Source: Gammaproteobacteria bacterium (GTDB taxonomy: Bacteria; Pseudomonadota; Gammaproteobacteria; Eutrophobiales; Eutrophobiaceae). Taken from it: a stretch of DNA of 48,947 nucleotides. A program made the translations under genes and the position numbers. Location of the stretch: NCBI GenBank assembly GCA_021773235.1, contig JAJFKL010000042.1, forward strand, positions 1 through 48,947. The letters run 5' to 3'. Positions 17,507 through 28,244 of this stretch are shown piece by piece; position 1 is the stretch's first letter, and every line of letters starts with the position of its first letter. The notes beneath the pieces were generated by a model. That model searched no databases. It saw only the letters and a list, made by a program, of their open reading frames with translations, and was not told the origin of the DNA.

Positions 17507-19810
17507 CTAAAATGCTGTTCCAAAATTGAATTGGAAATTTTGTATTTCATCAGTGCTTTCGTCTGCAAAAGGCATTGCTATGCTAGCACTAACAGCACCA
17601 AACGGTGAAATCCATATAGCACTCAATCCTGCGGAATAACGCATATCGTCGAATGACACATCATCATTGGAACCGAACACATTACCGCCATCAATAAATG
17701 TAGTCAGCCTGATTTGTTTTTTATAGCTCGATAGAAAAGGAACGGGCAATATAATCTCGGCATTATAAAGGATTCTGGTGTCGCCACCGAGCGCTCTGTT
17801 AGTAGAGTCTCTCGGTCCTAATGTATTTTCTTCATAGCCTCTTAGAGTACGCGGGCCACCAGCGTAGAAATTTTCAAAGAAGGGTAATTCAGTCGTATCA
17901 CCATAACTATCCCCGTAACCAAACTTTCCACCCAATACCAAGACAAAATCCTCGTTATACAAATCTTTAAACCACTTAGCCTCATAATTAATTTTAAAGT
18001 ACTCGAGGGAATCGCCCAAGCCTGGCAATGAAACTACAGCGTTTATTCGCTGCAACGCCCCTTTATCAGGTAAAACTGACTTATTTCTCGTATCATAAGC
18101 AAAATTCATTGCGAATTTCAAAATATCATATTGATTGCCATTACTAGCTATAAAATTTGTGATTTGGGATGACGTGCCGACTTCTGTAGAAATCTCAGTA
18201 TTGGTATAACCAAAAGAAGTCCCTATCGTATTATGTTCCGTTACGGGTAGAGATAGCGCAAAAGTTGCACCAAACTCTTTCGTCTCAAAAACAGCTAAGT
18301 TGGCATCCTCTGCATTGGTCTCTCGATAAAAAATATCGTAAGCACTACCGATGCCATCATCTGTAAAATAAGGGTTAGAATAACCCAATCCATAGCGTGT
18401 ATTTGTATCACTGTTATTAAACTGAAAATTCAGTCTATTACCAGTACCTAATATATTTGTTTGAGAAACATTAGTATTAAATATAAATCCTTGCGTCTGA
18501 GAAAAGCCTATACCTGCACCTAGCTGCCCCCCTGAACGTTCCTCAACAGTGTAATTAATATCAACCTGATCGGTAGTACCTGCGACTGCTGGAGTTTCAA
18601 CGTTGACATCTTCAAAATAACCCGTTCTTTGTAATCGCTGCTTACCTCTTTCGACCTGTGTGGTAGATATCCAAGCACCTTCCTGTTGCCGCATTTCACG
18701 TCTTAAAACAACATCTTTTGTTTTTGCATTTCCGGTAAAATTAATACGTCTAACATAGACACGTTTACCTGGGTCAACAAAAAATGTTATAGACACCGTC
18801 TTTTCTACCTTATTAATATCCGGTATCGAATTTACATTGGCAAAAGAATATCCCTCCTGGCCCAATCGCTCAGTAAGAGCCTTACTACTATTGGTTATTT
18901 TTTTACGTGAAAAAAGCTTGCCGGACTGTATAGAAATTAAGTCAAAAAGGCTTTCTTGCGGCAAAATGTAATCACCGGCAAGCTTTACTTCTGTAACAGT
19001 ATATTGCTCACCTTCCGTCACATTGATCGTAATATAAATATCTCTTTTATCTGGCGTAATCGAAACTTGTGTCGAATCAACATTAAAATTCAGATAACCA
19101 CCGTCCAAATAATATGAACGTAATGCTTCAAGGTCTCCTGATAACTTTTGTTTTGAATATTGATCATCTCCAGAATAAAACGATAATAAGCCCGTGGTAC
19201 TTGATTTAAACTCTTTCAACAATCTCTTTTCAGTATAAACCGTGTTTCCAACAATATTAATTTTCTTAATCTTTGCCGCAAGTCCTTCTGAGACATCAAT
19301 TGAGATCCCAACTCGGTTATTATCAAGCTCGGTAATCGTAGAATTAATTTTGACTGCATACTTGCCATTTGAATAATATTGGCGCTGAAGTTCCTGCTTA
19401 ACCTGATCCAAGGTCGACTGTACAAATACTCTTCCCTCTGCAAATCCAAATTGCTTAAGGTTTTCCAATAATTCATCCGTCTCAATATCCTCATTCCCCG
19501 TCATAGTAATGGTACCTATAGAGGGTCGTTCCTTGAAAATAAGAATCAGATTATTCCCATCTCTTTCGAGTTTGACGTCCTCGAAAAACCCGGTTTTAAA
19601 TAATGTTTTAACTGCCTCTGATGATCGTGAATCATCAAAAGTATCACCAACCTTCATTGGCAGATAATTAAACACCGTTCCTGGCGTAATTCGCTCCAAG
19701 CCTTCAACACGAATATCCTGGATCACAAACTCTTGCGCAGCTTGCGGTTGCGCAATTAGTATTAGTGAAAGTGTTAAAACATAAAGTAATTTATTAACTA
19801 TAAATCGCAT
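17507..19810 (-). CDS. bamA: Outer membrane protein assembly factor BamA
   Basis: BamA inserts beta-barrel proteins into the outer membrane. The 767-residue precursor has a signal peptide (about 1-25), five POTRA repeats (about 26-420) and a 16-stranded barrel. The loop-6 motif appears as GGPRTLRGYEE (VRGF-type, here LRGY), and the chain ends in the aromatic residue expected for an outer-membrane barrel (FNFGTAF). It lies between rseP and skp, the usual gammaproteobacterial order. Confidence 0.97.
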   Translation of the reverse strand: MRFIVNKLLYVLTLSLILIAQPQAAQEFVIQDIRVEGLERITPGTVFNYLPMKVGDTFDDSRSSEAVKTLFKTGFFEDVKLERDGNNLILIFKERPSIGTITMTGNEDIETDELLENLKQFGFAEGRVFVQSTLDQVKQELQRQYYSNGKYAVKINSTITELDNNRVGISIDVSEGLAAKIKKINIVGNTVYTEKRLLKEFKSSTTGLLSFYSGDDQYSKQKLSGDLEALRSYYLDGGYLNFNVDSTQVSITPDKRDIYITINVTEGEQYTVTEVKLAGDYILPQESLFDLISIQSGKLFSRKKITNSSKALTERLGQEGYSFANVNSIPDINKVEKTVSITFFVDPGKRVYVRRINFTGNAKTKDVVLRREMRQQEGAWISTTQVERGKQRLQRTGYFEDVNVETPAVAGTTDQVDINYTVEERSGGQLGAGIGFSQTQGFIFNTNVSQTNILGTGNRLNFQFNNSDTNTRYGLGYSNPYFTDDGIGSAYDIFYRETNAEDANLAVFETKEFGATFALSLPVTEHNTIGTSFGYTNTEISTEVGTSSQITNFIASNGNQYDILKFAMNFAYDTRNKSVLPDKGALQRINAVVSLPGLGDSLEYFKINYEAKWFKDLYNEDFVLVLGGKFGYGDSYGDTTELPFFENFYAGGPRTLRGYEENTLGPRDSTNRALGGDTRILYNAEIILPVPFLSSYKKQIRLTTFIDGGNVFGSNDDVSFDDMRYSAGLSAIWISPFGAVSASIAMPFADESTDEIQNFQFNFGTAF

Positions 19811-19839
19811 GTTACTGTTATTTATTATTTTTAGTTTAT

Positions 19840-21207
19840 TTATCCTAATAAACGGATAATATCGTTATAAAAAGCAATGCTCATTAACCCTAACAACAAG
19901 ACAATCCCTATTTGTTGCCCAAGCATTTGCGTCGCCTCAGACACCGGTTTTCCTATCACCGCCTCTATAAGGTAATACATTAAGTGCCCACCATCCAGTA
20001 GTGGTACTGGCAACAAATTAAGCACTCCCAAACTGACGCTTACTATGGCCATAAAACTGAAAAAAGCAAGCAGTCCTATTCCGGCAGATTGTCCCGCATA
20101 TTGTGCAATACTAATCGGGCCACTCAAGTTTTTCACCGATGCTTCACCAATCAGCATTCTACCAAGTACTCGAAGAGTTAGCACTGACATTTCCCAAGTC
20201 TTTTTTATTGACTTTAAAAAAGCATGTGGCATTGGGTAAGACTCTATTACGAAATATGAATCAAACGCCCCATCAACAACATAGGCTGCAGCTCCTATAC
20301 GTCCCATAGCCTTTCCATCAGATTGAATACTATCTGGAATCACTTCAATATTAACGGGGCTACCGCTTCGTAACACTTCGACATCAAGTTTTTTCCCTGG
20401 ATTGTCACGAATAAACTCAACCCATTGACTCCATGTTTGAGTAGTCATTCCGTTAACACTAACTATCTCATCACTTTCCAGCAGACCACTTTTCTCAGCC
20501 GCACCACCTGGCAGGATTTCTCCGATAACTGCAGGAAGTTTTAATTTAACAACACTCAAACCTAGAGCCTTAAGTAATTTGCCTTCCGCCATTTCATCTA
20601 TCGTAATTAGCGACAGATCAATTTCTATATGCTGTTTCAAACCATCATTGCCAATGACAACTAAATTTATAATATCGCGCTTAACAGTATGATTAACTAA
20701 CATGTCTATTGCTGTAGACCAGGTCAACGTTTGATTATTGTTGATGGAAATAATTTCCTGCTCAGCCATCAAACCGGCATTGTCACTAATAGATGCTGGC
20801 TCAATTTCTCCGATGATTGGCTTTAAGCCATTAACCCCAACAACAAATATTACCCAGTAAGCAAACACTGCAAAGATAAAATTAAAAATCGGGCCTGCTG
20901 AAACAATAGCGAATCGCTGCCATAAGGGTTTGTAATTAAATGATCGCGGCAATTCCTCTTCCTTTACATCGCCTTCCCGCTCATCCAGCATTTTCACATA
21001 ACCGCCCAAGGGTAATGCCGCAACAATAAACTCTGTATTATCTGGACCAAAATTCCTTTTATATAGTGCACGACCAAAGCCAATTGAAAACCTTAGAATT
21101 TTTACATCAAAACACTTGGCCACCCAATAATGACCAAACTCATGGAATGTAATTAGTACGCCCAGAGCAACAATAAAAGCTGCTATGGATTGCAGAACGT
21201 CAATCAT
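19840..21207 (-). CDS. rseP: Site-2 protease RseP
   Basis: RseP is an intramembrane zinc protease that cleaves anti-sigma-E factor and signal-peptide remnants. The 455-residue protein has HEFGH at 22-26 in the first helix, two PDZ domains (about 125-195 and 215-295) and the second zinc motif LLDGGH in a C-terminal helix. It overlaps the dxr stop by four bases. Its position next to bamA fits a role in monitoring outer-membrane assembly. Confidence 0.96.
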   Translation of the reverse strand: MIDVLQSIAAFIVALGVLITFHEFGHYWVAKCFDVKILRFSIGFGRALYKRNFGPDNTEFIVAALPLGGYVKMLDEREGDVKEEELPRSFNYKPLWQRFAIVSAGPIFNFIFAVFAYWVIFVVGVNGLKPIIGEIEPASISDNAGLMAEQEIISINNNQTLTWSTAIDMLVNHTVKRDIINLVVIGNDGLKQHIEIDLSLITIDEMAEGKLLKALGLSVVKLKLPAVIGEILPGGAAEKSGLLESDEIVSVNGMTTQTWSQWVEFIRDNPGKKLDVEVLRSGSPVNIEVIPDSIQSDGKAMGRIGAAAYVVDGAFDSYFVIESYPMPHAFLKSIKKTWEMSVLTLRVLGRMLIGEASVKNLSGPISIAQYAGQSAGIGLLAFFSFMAIVSVSLGVLNLLPVPLLDGGHLMYYLIEAVIGKPVSEATQMLGQQIGIVLLLGLMSIAFYNDIIRLLG

Positions 21208-22385
21208 GGAGCAAGCTCACTAATTGTCGCCAACGCATATTCTCTTGCTGCTTTATCATCTTGAAGGATGACATCAAGAGAAGTCGCTTCATTATGCGTT
21301 ACACTTTCCAAAACTGTTTCAATAACACGAGCAATATCTGTAAACCGAAGTCGTTTATTCAAGAATTCATTTACAGCAACTTCATTTGCCGCATTTAATA
21401 TTGCACTACTGGTTCCACCTTGCTCCATAGCTTCTCGCGCTAGTCTTAAACAAGGGAAACGTTGTTCATCTGGTTTTACAAAATCAAGTTGTGCGATATC
21501 AAACAAATCAAGCCTTTCAACACCAGCATCAATCCTTTCCGGCCAAGCCAGACCATATGCAATTGGCGTACGCATATCCGGGTTACCTAACTGCGCTAAT
21601 ACCGAACCGTCACTATATTCAACCAAAGAATGTATGACACTCTGAGGATGGATAACGACCTGTATAAATTCAGTCTGAGTGTGAAACAACCAGCATGCTT
21701 CTATAACTTCCAATCCTTTATTCATCATCGTCGCGGAATCGACCGATATTTTTCTTCCCATTACCCAATTCGGATGTGCGCAGGCTTGCTCTGGAGTCAT
21801 AGAAGGTAGTTGTTCTAGTGGCGTAGTTCGAAAGGGTCCGCCTGATGCAGTAAGTAATATCTTCTTAACGCCCAGCTCTTCAAACCCATTATTGAATTCA
21901 ACTGGCATACATTGAAAAATAGCATTGTGCTCACTATCAATGGGTAATAGCTCAGCGTTATTTTCACGAACAGTGTCCATAAATAATTTACCGGACATAA
22001 CCAGAGCTTCTTTATTTGCAAGCAACACTCGTTTCCCCACTTTTGCTGCCTCAAGTGTAGGCAACAATCCAGCCGCACCAACAATCGCAGCCATAACATG
22101 AGCAACGTCGATAAGTGTCACTACTTTAAGTAGTCCATTCACACCGCTCAAGACGGTCACATCTGGAGCCTTATTTTTTAATTCCTGTTCCAATCGCGTC
22201 GCTGAATCTTCATCAACCATGACTGCAAATTCAGGTTGATGCTTTATGCACTGCTCACGTAATACATCGACATTTGTATTTGCCGTTAATGCCTTAACCT
22301 TATATTTATCAGCATGGCGTAAAATAACATCTAGCGTGTTAACGCCGATACTACCTGTTGAACCAAGAACCGTAATACCCTTCAT
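21204..22385 (-). CDS. dxr: 1-deoxy-D-xylulose 5-phosphate reductoisomerase
   Basis: Dxr (IspC) is the second enzyme of the MEP isoprenoid pathway. The 393-residue protein starts with the NADPH-binding [11 protein letters not shown] and contains [10 protein letters not shown], the metal-binding [18 protein letters not shown] and the [18 protein letters not shown] segment. It overlaps cdsA by four bases and rseP by four bases, so the three are translationally coupled. Its product feeds UppS, encoded just upstream. Confidence 0.97.
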   Translation of the reverse strand: MKGITVLGSTGSIGVNTLDVILRHADKYKVKALTANTNVDVLREQCIKHQPEFAVMVDEDSATRLEQELKNKAPDVTVLSGVNGLLKVVTLIDVAHVMAAIVGAAGLLPTLEAAKVGKRVLLANKEALVMSGKLFMDTVRENNAELLPIDSEHNAIFQCMPVEFNNGFEELGVKKILLTASGGPFRTTPLEQLPSMTPEQACAHPNWVMGRKISVDSATMMNKGLEVIEACWLFHTQTEFIQVVIHPQSVIHSLVEYSDGSVLAQLGNPDMRTPIAYGLAWPERIDAGVERLDLFDIAQLDFVKPDEQRFPCLRLAREAMEQGGTSSAILNAANEVAVNEFLNKRLRFTDIARVIETVLESVTHNEATSLDVILQDDKAAREYALATISELAP

Positions 22386-23203
22386 ATTCCAATACCTAAA
22401 TGAACAACACCAAAAACAAAAACAGGGCCCGCAGCCGTCAAACTATCTATTCTGTCCATCACCCCACCATGCCCAGGTAAAATATTTCCACTGTCTTTTA
22501 TATCTGCTTCACGCTTCACCATACTTTCCATTAAGTCACCAATTATTGATATTGAAACTGTCAAAAAAGATAGGCCAATTAATGCTATACCATGATTTGG
22601 CATAGTATCCGAAACAATAACATATGCTAATGCTATAGCAATGCCCGCAACAACACCGCCAATGCTACCTTCCCATGTTTTTCCAGGGCTAACTCTACTT
22701 GCAAGTCGCCGTTTACCCCATTTTTTGCCCACAAAATAAGCCGCTGTATCGGCACCCCAGATAAGCAACATAAGCAGCATTATTAATATGGCGCCGTTCT
22801 CAGGGAAAGATTTCAAAACGGTCAAACTCACCCACATAGGAATTAGTAGCAGTTGTCCTATGATGAGTAACACGAGTGTTGACTTAGGTAAAAAATTGCG
22901 CTGCTTTTGATATGAAAACACCATAACGACAGCAATGACCCAATAGACCACACCACTCAATATAAGACCATTATAAATGCCACTATTACTTGTCGAATAC
23001 AAACCCGCTAATATCAGCATCGTAATCAGACTATATAAATATTGATATTTTTTACTTATTTTACAAAGCCCCGCCCACTCCCAAGCGCCTATTGCAACAA
23101 ATACAGCAAACAATGCAGAAAACCATACTGTATCGAGTAAAAAAATTACCGCTATTACAATGGGTATCAATATTGCGGCCGTGATGATTCTTTGTTTTAG
23201 CAT
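22382..23203 (-). CDS. cdsA: Phosphatidate cytidylyltransferase
   Basis: CdsA makes CDP-diacylglycerol, the branch-point lipid for phospholipids. The 273-residue inner-membrane protein has about eight hydrophobic helices. The C-terminal family signature is visible as [22 protein letters not shown] and the conserved [15 protein letters not shown]. It starts nine bases after uppS and overlaps dxr by four bases. Confidence 0.96.
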   Translation of the reverse strand: MLKQRIITAAILIPIVIAVIFLLDTVWFSALFAVFVAIGAWEWAGLCKISKKYQYLYSLITMLILAGLYSTSNSGIYNGLILSGVVYWVIAVVMVFSYQKQRNFLPKSTLVLLIIGQLLLIPMWVSLTVLKSFPENGAILIMLLMLLIWGADTAAYFVGKKWGKRRLASRVSPGKTWEGSIGGVVAGIAIALAYVIVSDTMPNHGIALIGLSFLTVSISIIGDLMESMVKREADIKDSGNILPGHGGVMDRIDSLTAAGPVFVFGVVHLGIGI

Positions 23204-23212
23204 TATTGATTT

Positions 23213-23959
23213 TTATGAGTTTTGTGTCTGTTCAACTTGTTCAGGAGTTTTACCGAATCGTCTTTGTCGCTTAGAGAACCAATCTATTGCTATATCAAAT
23301 TGATTTGCATCAAAATCCGGCCATAGCGTATCCGTAAAATAAAGTTCCGAGTACGCTGTTTGCCACAAAAGATAGTTACTAATACGTTGTTCTCCACCAG
23401 TGCGAATGAAGAGATCCGGATCTTTGTGATCTGCTAATGACAATTTTTTACTGACCATCGTTTCATTAACATCTTCAAGAGATATTTTGTTTGCCTGAAT
23501 TTCTTTAGCGATTGTTTGGTAAGCCTGAACAATATCCCAACGGCCACTATAATTAGCCGCAATATTCAGGCACAAACCATCATTGGAGGACGTTAATGTT
23601 TCAGAGTCATTGATTGAATTTTGCAATTTACTGCTAAATGCCGTGCGGTCACCGATAAACGTCAACTTAACGTTATTCTTGTGTAAGTCCTTAACTTCAG
23701 AGTTTAACGCTGAGATAAATAAACCCATTAATAAATCGACTTCACTATCAGGTCTTTGCCAATTTTCACGACTAAAGGCATAAACTGTAATCGCATTTAG
23801 ATTAATTTTGACCGAATACTCAATAAGTTTTCTAAGTGTCTTTACACCAGCACGGTGACCTGCAACACGAGGCAGACCTTTTGACTTTGCCCACCTACCG
23901 TTACCATCCATGACAATTGCAACATGCTCAGGTTGAGTATCTGTGGAAGTTGCATTCAT
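23213..23959 (-). CDS. uppS: Undecaprenyl diphosphate synthase
   Basis: UppS extends farnesyl diphosphate by cis-condensation to the C55 carrier used for peptidoglycan and O-antigen. The 248-residue protein has the N-terminal VMDGNGRW with catalytic D18, GHRAG, the FSRENWQRP segment and the C-terminal RTGGEQRISNYLLWQ. An 85-base gap separates it from frr, the widest inside this part of the block, so a promoter may lie there; no strong one was seen. Confidence 0.97.
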   Translation of the reverse strand: MNATSTDTQPEHVAIVMDGNGRWAKSKGLPRVAGHRAGVKTLRKLIEYSVKINLNAITVYAFSRENWQRPDSEVDLLMGLFISALNSEVKDLHKNNVKLTFIGDRTAFSSKLQNSINDSETLTSSNDGLCLNIAANYSGRWDIVQAYQTIAKEIQANKISLEDVNETMVSKKLSLADHKDPDLFIRTGGEQRISNYLLWQTAYSELYFTDTLWPDFDANQFDIAIDWFSKRQRRFGKTPEQVEQTQNS

Positions 23960-24044
23960 TTAATAATGCGCAATCTGACTAATGAAAATAATCGTTGGAA
24001 AGGGTTAAATAGATTGAATGCCACTTAACTAAGTATGGAAAAGT

Positions 24045-24602
24045 CTATATTTCAAGCATTTCTGCTTCTTTTTGTTCCAAATTTTTATCAATCGTCGCAA
24101 TCTGTTCATCCGTTAATTTTTGAATACGACCTTCCGCTTTTCGATCATCATCTTCTGTGATCATTTTTTCTTTGACCAACTCTTTGCATGAAGAATTGGC
24201 ATCACGCCTAATATTACGAATCGCAACACGAGCTTGCTCTGCCTCGCCACGAACGACCTTGATTAAATCCTTGCGTCGTTCTTCGGTTAATGGTGGCAAA
24301 GGAATACGAATTACTTCACCGGCCGTCACTGGATTTAATCCTAGGTTGGCATTCATAATCGCTTTTTCAATGTCTGGGATACTAGACTTTTCATAAGCGT
24401 TTACTCCGAGCGTCCGAGCGTCAACAACATTGACACTAGCTACCTGGTTTAAGGGGGTGTCTGAGCCGTAATATTTGACTTTCACTTGTTCCAATAGACT
24501 CGGATGCGCGCGACCAGTTCTTATCTTAGACATATCCACTTTTAGTGAATCGATGCTTTTAAGCATTCTGGTTTTTGCATCACTGATAATATCTTCAACC
24601 AT
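24045..24602 (-). CDS. frr: Ribosome recycling factor
   Basis: RRF splits the post-termination ribosome together with EF-G. The 185-residue length is exact for the family. Recognisable parts are the [17 protein letters not shown] helix start, [22 protein letters not shown] and the long C-terminal helix. It lies 17 bases downstream of pyrH. Confidence 0.97.
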   Translation of the reverse strand: MVEDIISDAKTRMLKSIDSLKVDMSKIRTGRAHPSLLEQVKVKYYGSDTPLNQVASVNVVDARTLGVNAYEKSSIPDIEKAIMNANLGLNPVTAGEVIRIPLPPLTEERRKDLIKVVRGEAEQARVAIRNIRRDANSSCKELVKEKMITEDDDRKAEGRIQKLTDEQIATIDKNLEQKEAEMLEI

Positions 24603-24619
24603 ACTACTCGCTCCTAAAA

Positions 24620-25351
24620 CTAGTTATTACTGACCAAAGTCCCTTCGTCTTCACCTCTGGCAGCATTCAATAGTGAACCGGGCTTCGTCATATCTAAAAC
24701 CCTTAACGGCATTTGATTATCCCGGCAAAGGACAACGGCCGTAGTATCCATAACACCAAGTTTTCGTTCAATCACTTCATCATAATTTAGTGAATCATAA
24801 CGAATAGCATCTTTATCTTTCACTGGGTCAGCTGAATATACACCATCCACTTTAGTTGCCTTGATTAGCAATTCAGCGCCAATCTCAATCGCACGTAAGC
24901 TTGCAGCAGAGTCTGTCGTAAAAAAAGGGTTTCCGGTTCCGGCAGCAAGAATAACAACACGCCCTTTTTCAAGATGACGTACTGCACGACGACGAATGTA
25001 GTCTTCGCAGACCTGATTGATTTTTAGAGCCGACATAACCCTAGCATGCAGTTGAACGCGTTCAAGGGCATCTTGCATGGCAAGCGAATTCATAATCGTA
25101 GCTAACATACCCATATGATCACCAGTCACACGATCTATACCTGCAGCAGCCAATCCAGTCCCTCGGAAGATATTTCCACCACCGATAACAATGGCTATCT
25201 CTGCACCTTGCTGGCATAGATCAGCGATCTCTCCAGCAATACGCTCAATCACATTGGGATCAATGCCATAGGACTCATCCCCCATCAATGCCTCGCCACT
25301 AAGCTTTAGCAAAACCCGTCTATATTTTAATGTATTGGACGGGGAAGACAT
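24620..25351 (-). CDS. pyrH: UMP kinase
   Basis: PyrH phosphorylates UMP to UDP, feeding all pyrimidine nucleotides. The 243-residue amino-acid-kinase fold has [12 protein letters not shown] at the start, [10 protein letters not shown], the [14 protein letters not shown] segment, [12 protein letters not shown] and [12 protein letters not shown]. It follows tsf by four bases. The family is regulated by GTP and UTP in gammaproteobacteria. Confidence 0.97.
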   Translation of the reverse strand: MSSPSNTLKYRRVLLKLSGEALMGDESYGIDPNVIERIAGEIADLCQQGAEIAIVIGGGNIFRGTGLAAAGIDRVTGDHMGMLATIMNSLAMQDALERVQLHARVMSALKINQVCEDYIRRRAVRHLEKGRVVILAAGTGNPFFTTDSAASLRAIEIGAELLIKATKVDGVYSADPVKDKDAIRYDSLNYDEVIERKLGVMDTTAVVLCRDNQMPLRVLDMTKPGSLLNAARGEDEGTLVSNN

Positions 25352-25355
25352 TTAC

Positions 25356-26225
25356 TTAAGCTCCTTTCGCCTGAGACATGACTTCTTCTGCAAAATTATC
25401 GACTTTCTTTTCAATACCTTCGCCAACCTCATAGCGACGGAATGATAATACTGAAGCATTTGCAGATTTTAGAAGCTTTTCTACCGTTTGATCTGGATCT
25501 TTGACATACGGTTGTCCAAGCAGGGTAATCTCTTTTAGAAATTTCTTGATGCGACCAGTAACCATTTTTTCTATGATTTCTTCAGGTTTACCACTCTCTT
25601 CAGCTTGTGCTGAAAATATTTCCTTTTCTTTATCCAGAATATCTTGGGACACTTCATTTTCACTAACGCAAACTGGCTTACTAGCCGCAATATGCATTGC
25701 CAGATCCTTTGCCAAGGCTTCATCGCCACCTTCTAGCTCAACAATCACACCTATTCGGCTACCGTGCAAATAATTTCCAATTTGGCCTTCTGAAGTTATT
25801 TTTTCAAAACGTCTAACAGTGATTTTTTCACCTATCTTGGCGATTAATTGCTGATTTGCTTCCTCAATTGTTTGCTCGCCAGTACTCAATCCCATCAACG
25901 CTTCAACATGAGCAGGACATTGAGCGTCGATAGCCTCAATAACACTATTCGCAAAGTTAAGAAAATTTTCATCTTTCGCTACGAAATCAGTTTCGCAATT
26001 AATTTCTAAGATGATGGCGCTTGTATCACTCTGTTTAACCGATATAATGCCTTCAGCAGCAATTCGACCCGCTTTCTTTGCCGCATTTGCCGCACCAGAT
26101 TTACGCATTTCTTCAATCGCAACTTCGATATCACCATCGGCTTCATTCAAAGCCTTTTTACAATCCATCATCCCCGCACCAGTACGTTCACGGAGTTCTT
26201 TAACTAATGAGGCAGTAATTTGCAT
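25356..26225 (-). CDS. tsf: Elongation factor Ts
   Basis: EF-Ts is the nucleotide exchange factor for EF-Tu. The 289-residue protein begins with the UBA-like domain containing [15 protein letters not shown], followed by the dimerisation core with the [15 protein letters not shown] segment that contacts EF-Tu. It lies 48 bases downstream of rpsB, the near-universal pairing. Confidence 0.97.
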   Translation of the reverse strand: MQITASLVKELRERTGAGMMDCKKALNEADGDIEVAIEEMRKSGAANAAKKAGRIAAEGIISVKQSDTSAIILEINCETDFVAKDENFLNFANSVIEAIDAQCPAHVEALMGLSTGEQTIEEANQQLIAKIGEKITVRRFEKITSEGQIGNYLHGSRIGVIVELEGGDEALAKDLAMHIAASKPVCVSENEVSQDILDKEKEIFSAQAEESGKPEEIIEKMVTGRIKKFLKEITLLGQPYVKDPDQTVEKLLKSANASVLSFRRYEVGEGIEKKVDNFAEEVMSQAKGA

Positions 26226-26273
26226 CAGATATTCCTCTAAATTTCTTTAAATAATGATTAATAAGATTAATCG

Positions 26274-27269
26274 CTACTCTTCATCTTCTGTCTTTGCAGC
26301 CGTTTTTTTGCTGACTTTCTTGGCCGCTTTTTTGGCAACCTTTTTCTTCGCAGCAGTTTTCTTTTTAGCTACCTTCTTTTTAGTCGTATCAGCATCATCT
26401 GAAACAGCTTCTTCCACTGCATCGTCACTAACTTCTTCGCTTTCAGTCTTCTTTGCTACTTTTTTCTTTGTTGCCTTTTTAGCAGCTTTTGGTTTGGCGC
26501 TGGTTTCTTCACCAGCTTCTACAGGTGCGCCAGATTCATCAATTTCGATTAATTCATCGCTATTCTCAGAACCACCCAAATGCGCAACAGATTGACGACT
26601 ATCGAGAATGGCATCCGCTATACCTTTGGCATAAAGCGATATCGAGCGAATCGCATCATCATTACCTGGGATAACATAATCAACACCTTTCAGGCTATTG
26701 TTGCTATCGACAACACCTACTACAGGTATTCCAAGCTTCACGGCTTCGCTGACGGCAATGTTTTCGTAGCCAACATCAATAATAAATATTGCGTCTGGGA
26801 TGCCTTTCATATCTTTAATACCAGATAAATTGGCTTCCAGCTTTTCCAGCTCGCGTTTTAGCATGAGCTGTTCTTTTTTGTTTATACGTTCAAAACGACC
26901 ATCCGATTGCATCGCTTCTATTTCTTTCAAACGATTGATCGAGCCTCGCACGGTCTTAAAATTAGTTAATAAACCGCCCAACCATCGACGATTAACAAAC
27001 GGCATTCCGCAGCGTTTGGCTTCTTCAGCCACAATAGATTGTGCAGAACGTTTAGTACCGACAAATAATATCGTACCCTTCTTTGAAGCCATTTTACTGA
27101 CGTAATTGACAGCTTCTTCATATAGAGGAAGGGTTTGTTCCAGATTGATAATATGGATTTTATTGCGTTGACCAAATAAGTATGGTGCCATACTGGGGTT
27201 CCAGTATCGGGTTTGGTGGCCAAAATGAACACCAGCCTCCAGCATTTCACGCATGGTGACGTTAGACAT
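26274..27269 (-). CDS. rpsB: 30S ribosomal protein S2 with lysine/alanine-rich tail
   Basis: The first 236 residues or so are ordinary S2: [15 protein letters not shown] at the start, [11 protein letters not shown], and [14 protein letters not shown]. The usual length is about 240, but this protein has 331 residues. The extra roughly 95 C-terminal residues are low complexity: an acidic linker, then alternating basic stretches of the KKVAKK or AAKK type and acidic ones, ending TEDEE. Histone H1-like tails of this kind bind nucleic acid non-specifically. The tail is in frame with no break and is listed as part of the gene; its role is unknown. Confidence 0.96.
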   Translation of the reverse strand: MSNVTMREMLEAGVHFGHQTRYWNPSMAPYLFGQRNKIHIINLEQTLPLYEEAVNYVSKMASKKGTILFVGTKRSAQSIVAEEAKRCGMPFVNRRWLGGLLTNFKTVRGSINRLKEIEAMQSDGRFERINKKEQLMLKRELEKLEANLSGIKDMKGIPDAIFIIDVGYENIAVSEAVKLGIPVVGVVDSNNSLKGVDYVIPGNDDAIRSISLYAKGIADAILDSRQSVAHLGGSENSDELIEIDESGAPVEAGEETSAKPKAAKKATKKKVAKKTESEEVSDDAVEEAVSDDADTTKKKVAKKKTAAKKKVAKKAAKKVSKKTAAKTEDEE

Positions 27270-27403
27270 GTTAAATTCTCCTGTTTAGGGTTAAGCCTCC
27301 GCATTCCCCATATACCAACCTGCCAAAATGTATTCCTGACAGGCACCCTATATATGGTTGAAGCATGCGTGTGACGGTTAATTAATGTATTTGCGAAAAT
27401 CGC
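27270..27403 (-). promoter_or_regulatory. Candidate rpsB 5' leader (S2 autoregulatory type)
   Basis: About 135 bases separate the predicted transcription start from the rpsB ATG. The leader contains complementary segments: GCGA/TCGC around AAA at 27393-27403, a CCTGTCAGG-like stem and a purine-rich GGGGAATGCGGAGG segment, with AGGAG just before the start. Gammaproteobacterial rpsB leaders are known to form a structure bound by S2 for feedback control. I infer this from position and length; no covariance check was done. Confidence 0.4.
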
Positions 27404-27419
27404 GGACGCTTTATACCAT
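27391..27419 (+). promoter_or_regulatory. Possible map promoter overlapping the rpsB promoter
   Basis: TTGCGA at 27391-27396, then a 17-base spacer, then TACCAT at 27414-27419, give a modest plus-strand sigma-70 candidate for map-glnD. It is face to face with the stronger rpsB promoter, and the two -10 regions overlap, so they would compete for polymerase. The -10 matches only four of six consensus bases. Confidence 0.3.
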
Positions 27420-27438
27420 AGAACATATACAACAACAA
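27410..27438 (-). promoter_or_regulatory. Sigma-70 promoter of rpsB and the minus-strand block
   Basis: On the minus strand, TTGTTG (27433-27438) and TATAAA (27410-27415) are separated by exactly 17 bases. A TGG directly before the -10 resembles an extended -10. It is followed by a GC-rich start region (GCGTCCGCG), a discriminator typical of stringently controlled ribosomal promoters. It would drive rpsB-tsf and probably read into the envelope genes. Confidence 0.65.
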
Positions 27439-27470
27439 TTACCTAAGCCCATAAATGGACTCCTGAATAA

Positions 27471-28238
27471 ATGACTGCAACAATTAAAACTGCCGATGAA
27501 GTTGAAAAAATGCGCGTGGCTGGCCGGCTCGCGGCTGAAGTGCTCGAGATGATCGGCCCCAAAGTGCAAACTGGTGTGACCACTGGAGAACTTGACCAGA
27601 TATGCCACGATTATATCGTCAATGAACAGCAGGCTATCCCAGCACCACTGAATTACCATGGATTCCCTAAATCCATATGCACCTCCGTTAACCATGTCGT
27701 TTGTCATGGAATACCGGGCGACAAAAAACTCAAGAATGGCGATATCATCAATATAGATATTACTGTCATAAAAGATGGCTATCATGGTGATACCAGTAAG
27801 ATGTTTTATGTCGGCGAACCATCCATCCGCGCAAAACGGCTGGTTGATGTTACTTATGAGTGTATGAAAAAAGGCATTCAACTAGTACGTGCTGGCGTTT
27901 GTTTAGGGGATATAGGTCATGCAATACAGACAATCGCAGAAAAAAACAACTGTTCGGTGGTGCGAGAATATTGCGGCCACGGCATTGGTAAGGAATTTCA
28001 TGAAGCCCCGCAAATTGTACATTATGGGAAACCCAACACCGGTTTCAAACTAGAAGCAGGCATGACCATTACCATCGAACCCATGATCAATTTAGGTAAA
28101 CGTGACGTTAAATTACTGTCAGATGAGTGGACTGTGGTAACTCGAGATAAAAGTTTGTCTGCACAATGGGAACATACCATTCTTGTTACCGACGCTGGTT
28201 ATGAAGTATTAACTGCTCGTCCTGATGAAGAATACTAA
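27471..28238 (+). CDS. map: Methionine aminopeptidase type I
   Basis: Map removes the initiator methionine from nascent proteins. The 255-residue pita-bread fold has SVNHVVCHGIPG, the metal ligands D96 (INIDITV) and D107 (GDTS), the His of CGHGIGKEFHE, and Glu residues in TIEPMIN and AQWEHTI. It is divergent from rpsB, the common gammaproteobacterial layout, and six bases upstream of glnD, so the two are co-transcribed. Confidence 0.97.
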   Translation: MTATIKTADEVEKMRVAGRLAAEVLEMIGPKVQTGVTTGELDQICHDYIVNEQQAIPAPLNYHGFPKSICTSVNHVVCHGIPGDKKLKNGDIINIDITVIKDGYHGDTSKMFYVGEPSIRAKRLVDVTYECMKKGIQLVRAGVCLGDIGHAIQTIAEKNNCSVVREYCGHGIGKEFHEAPQIVHYGKPNTGFKLEAGMTITIEPMINLGKRDVKLLSDEWTVVTRDKSLSAQWEHTILVTDAGYEVLTARPDEEY

Positions 28239-28244
28239 TTCATA

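Noticed and set aside
23960..24044. tRNA or small RNA in the uppS-frr gap
   Set aside because: No cloverleaf, terminator or strong promoter could be recognised in these 85 bases.
26254..26595. 113-residue plus-strand frame rich in Phe and Ala
   Set aside because: It is the antisense shadow of the Lys/Ala-rich rpsB tail, where low complexity keeps all frames open.
27411..27881. 156-residue minus-strand open frame opposite map
   Set aside because: It lies entirely antisense to the map coding region and its upstream gap; the plus-strand frame has all Map motifs.
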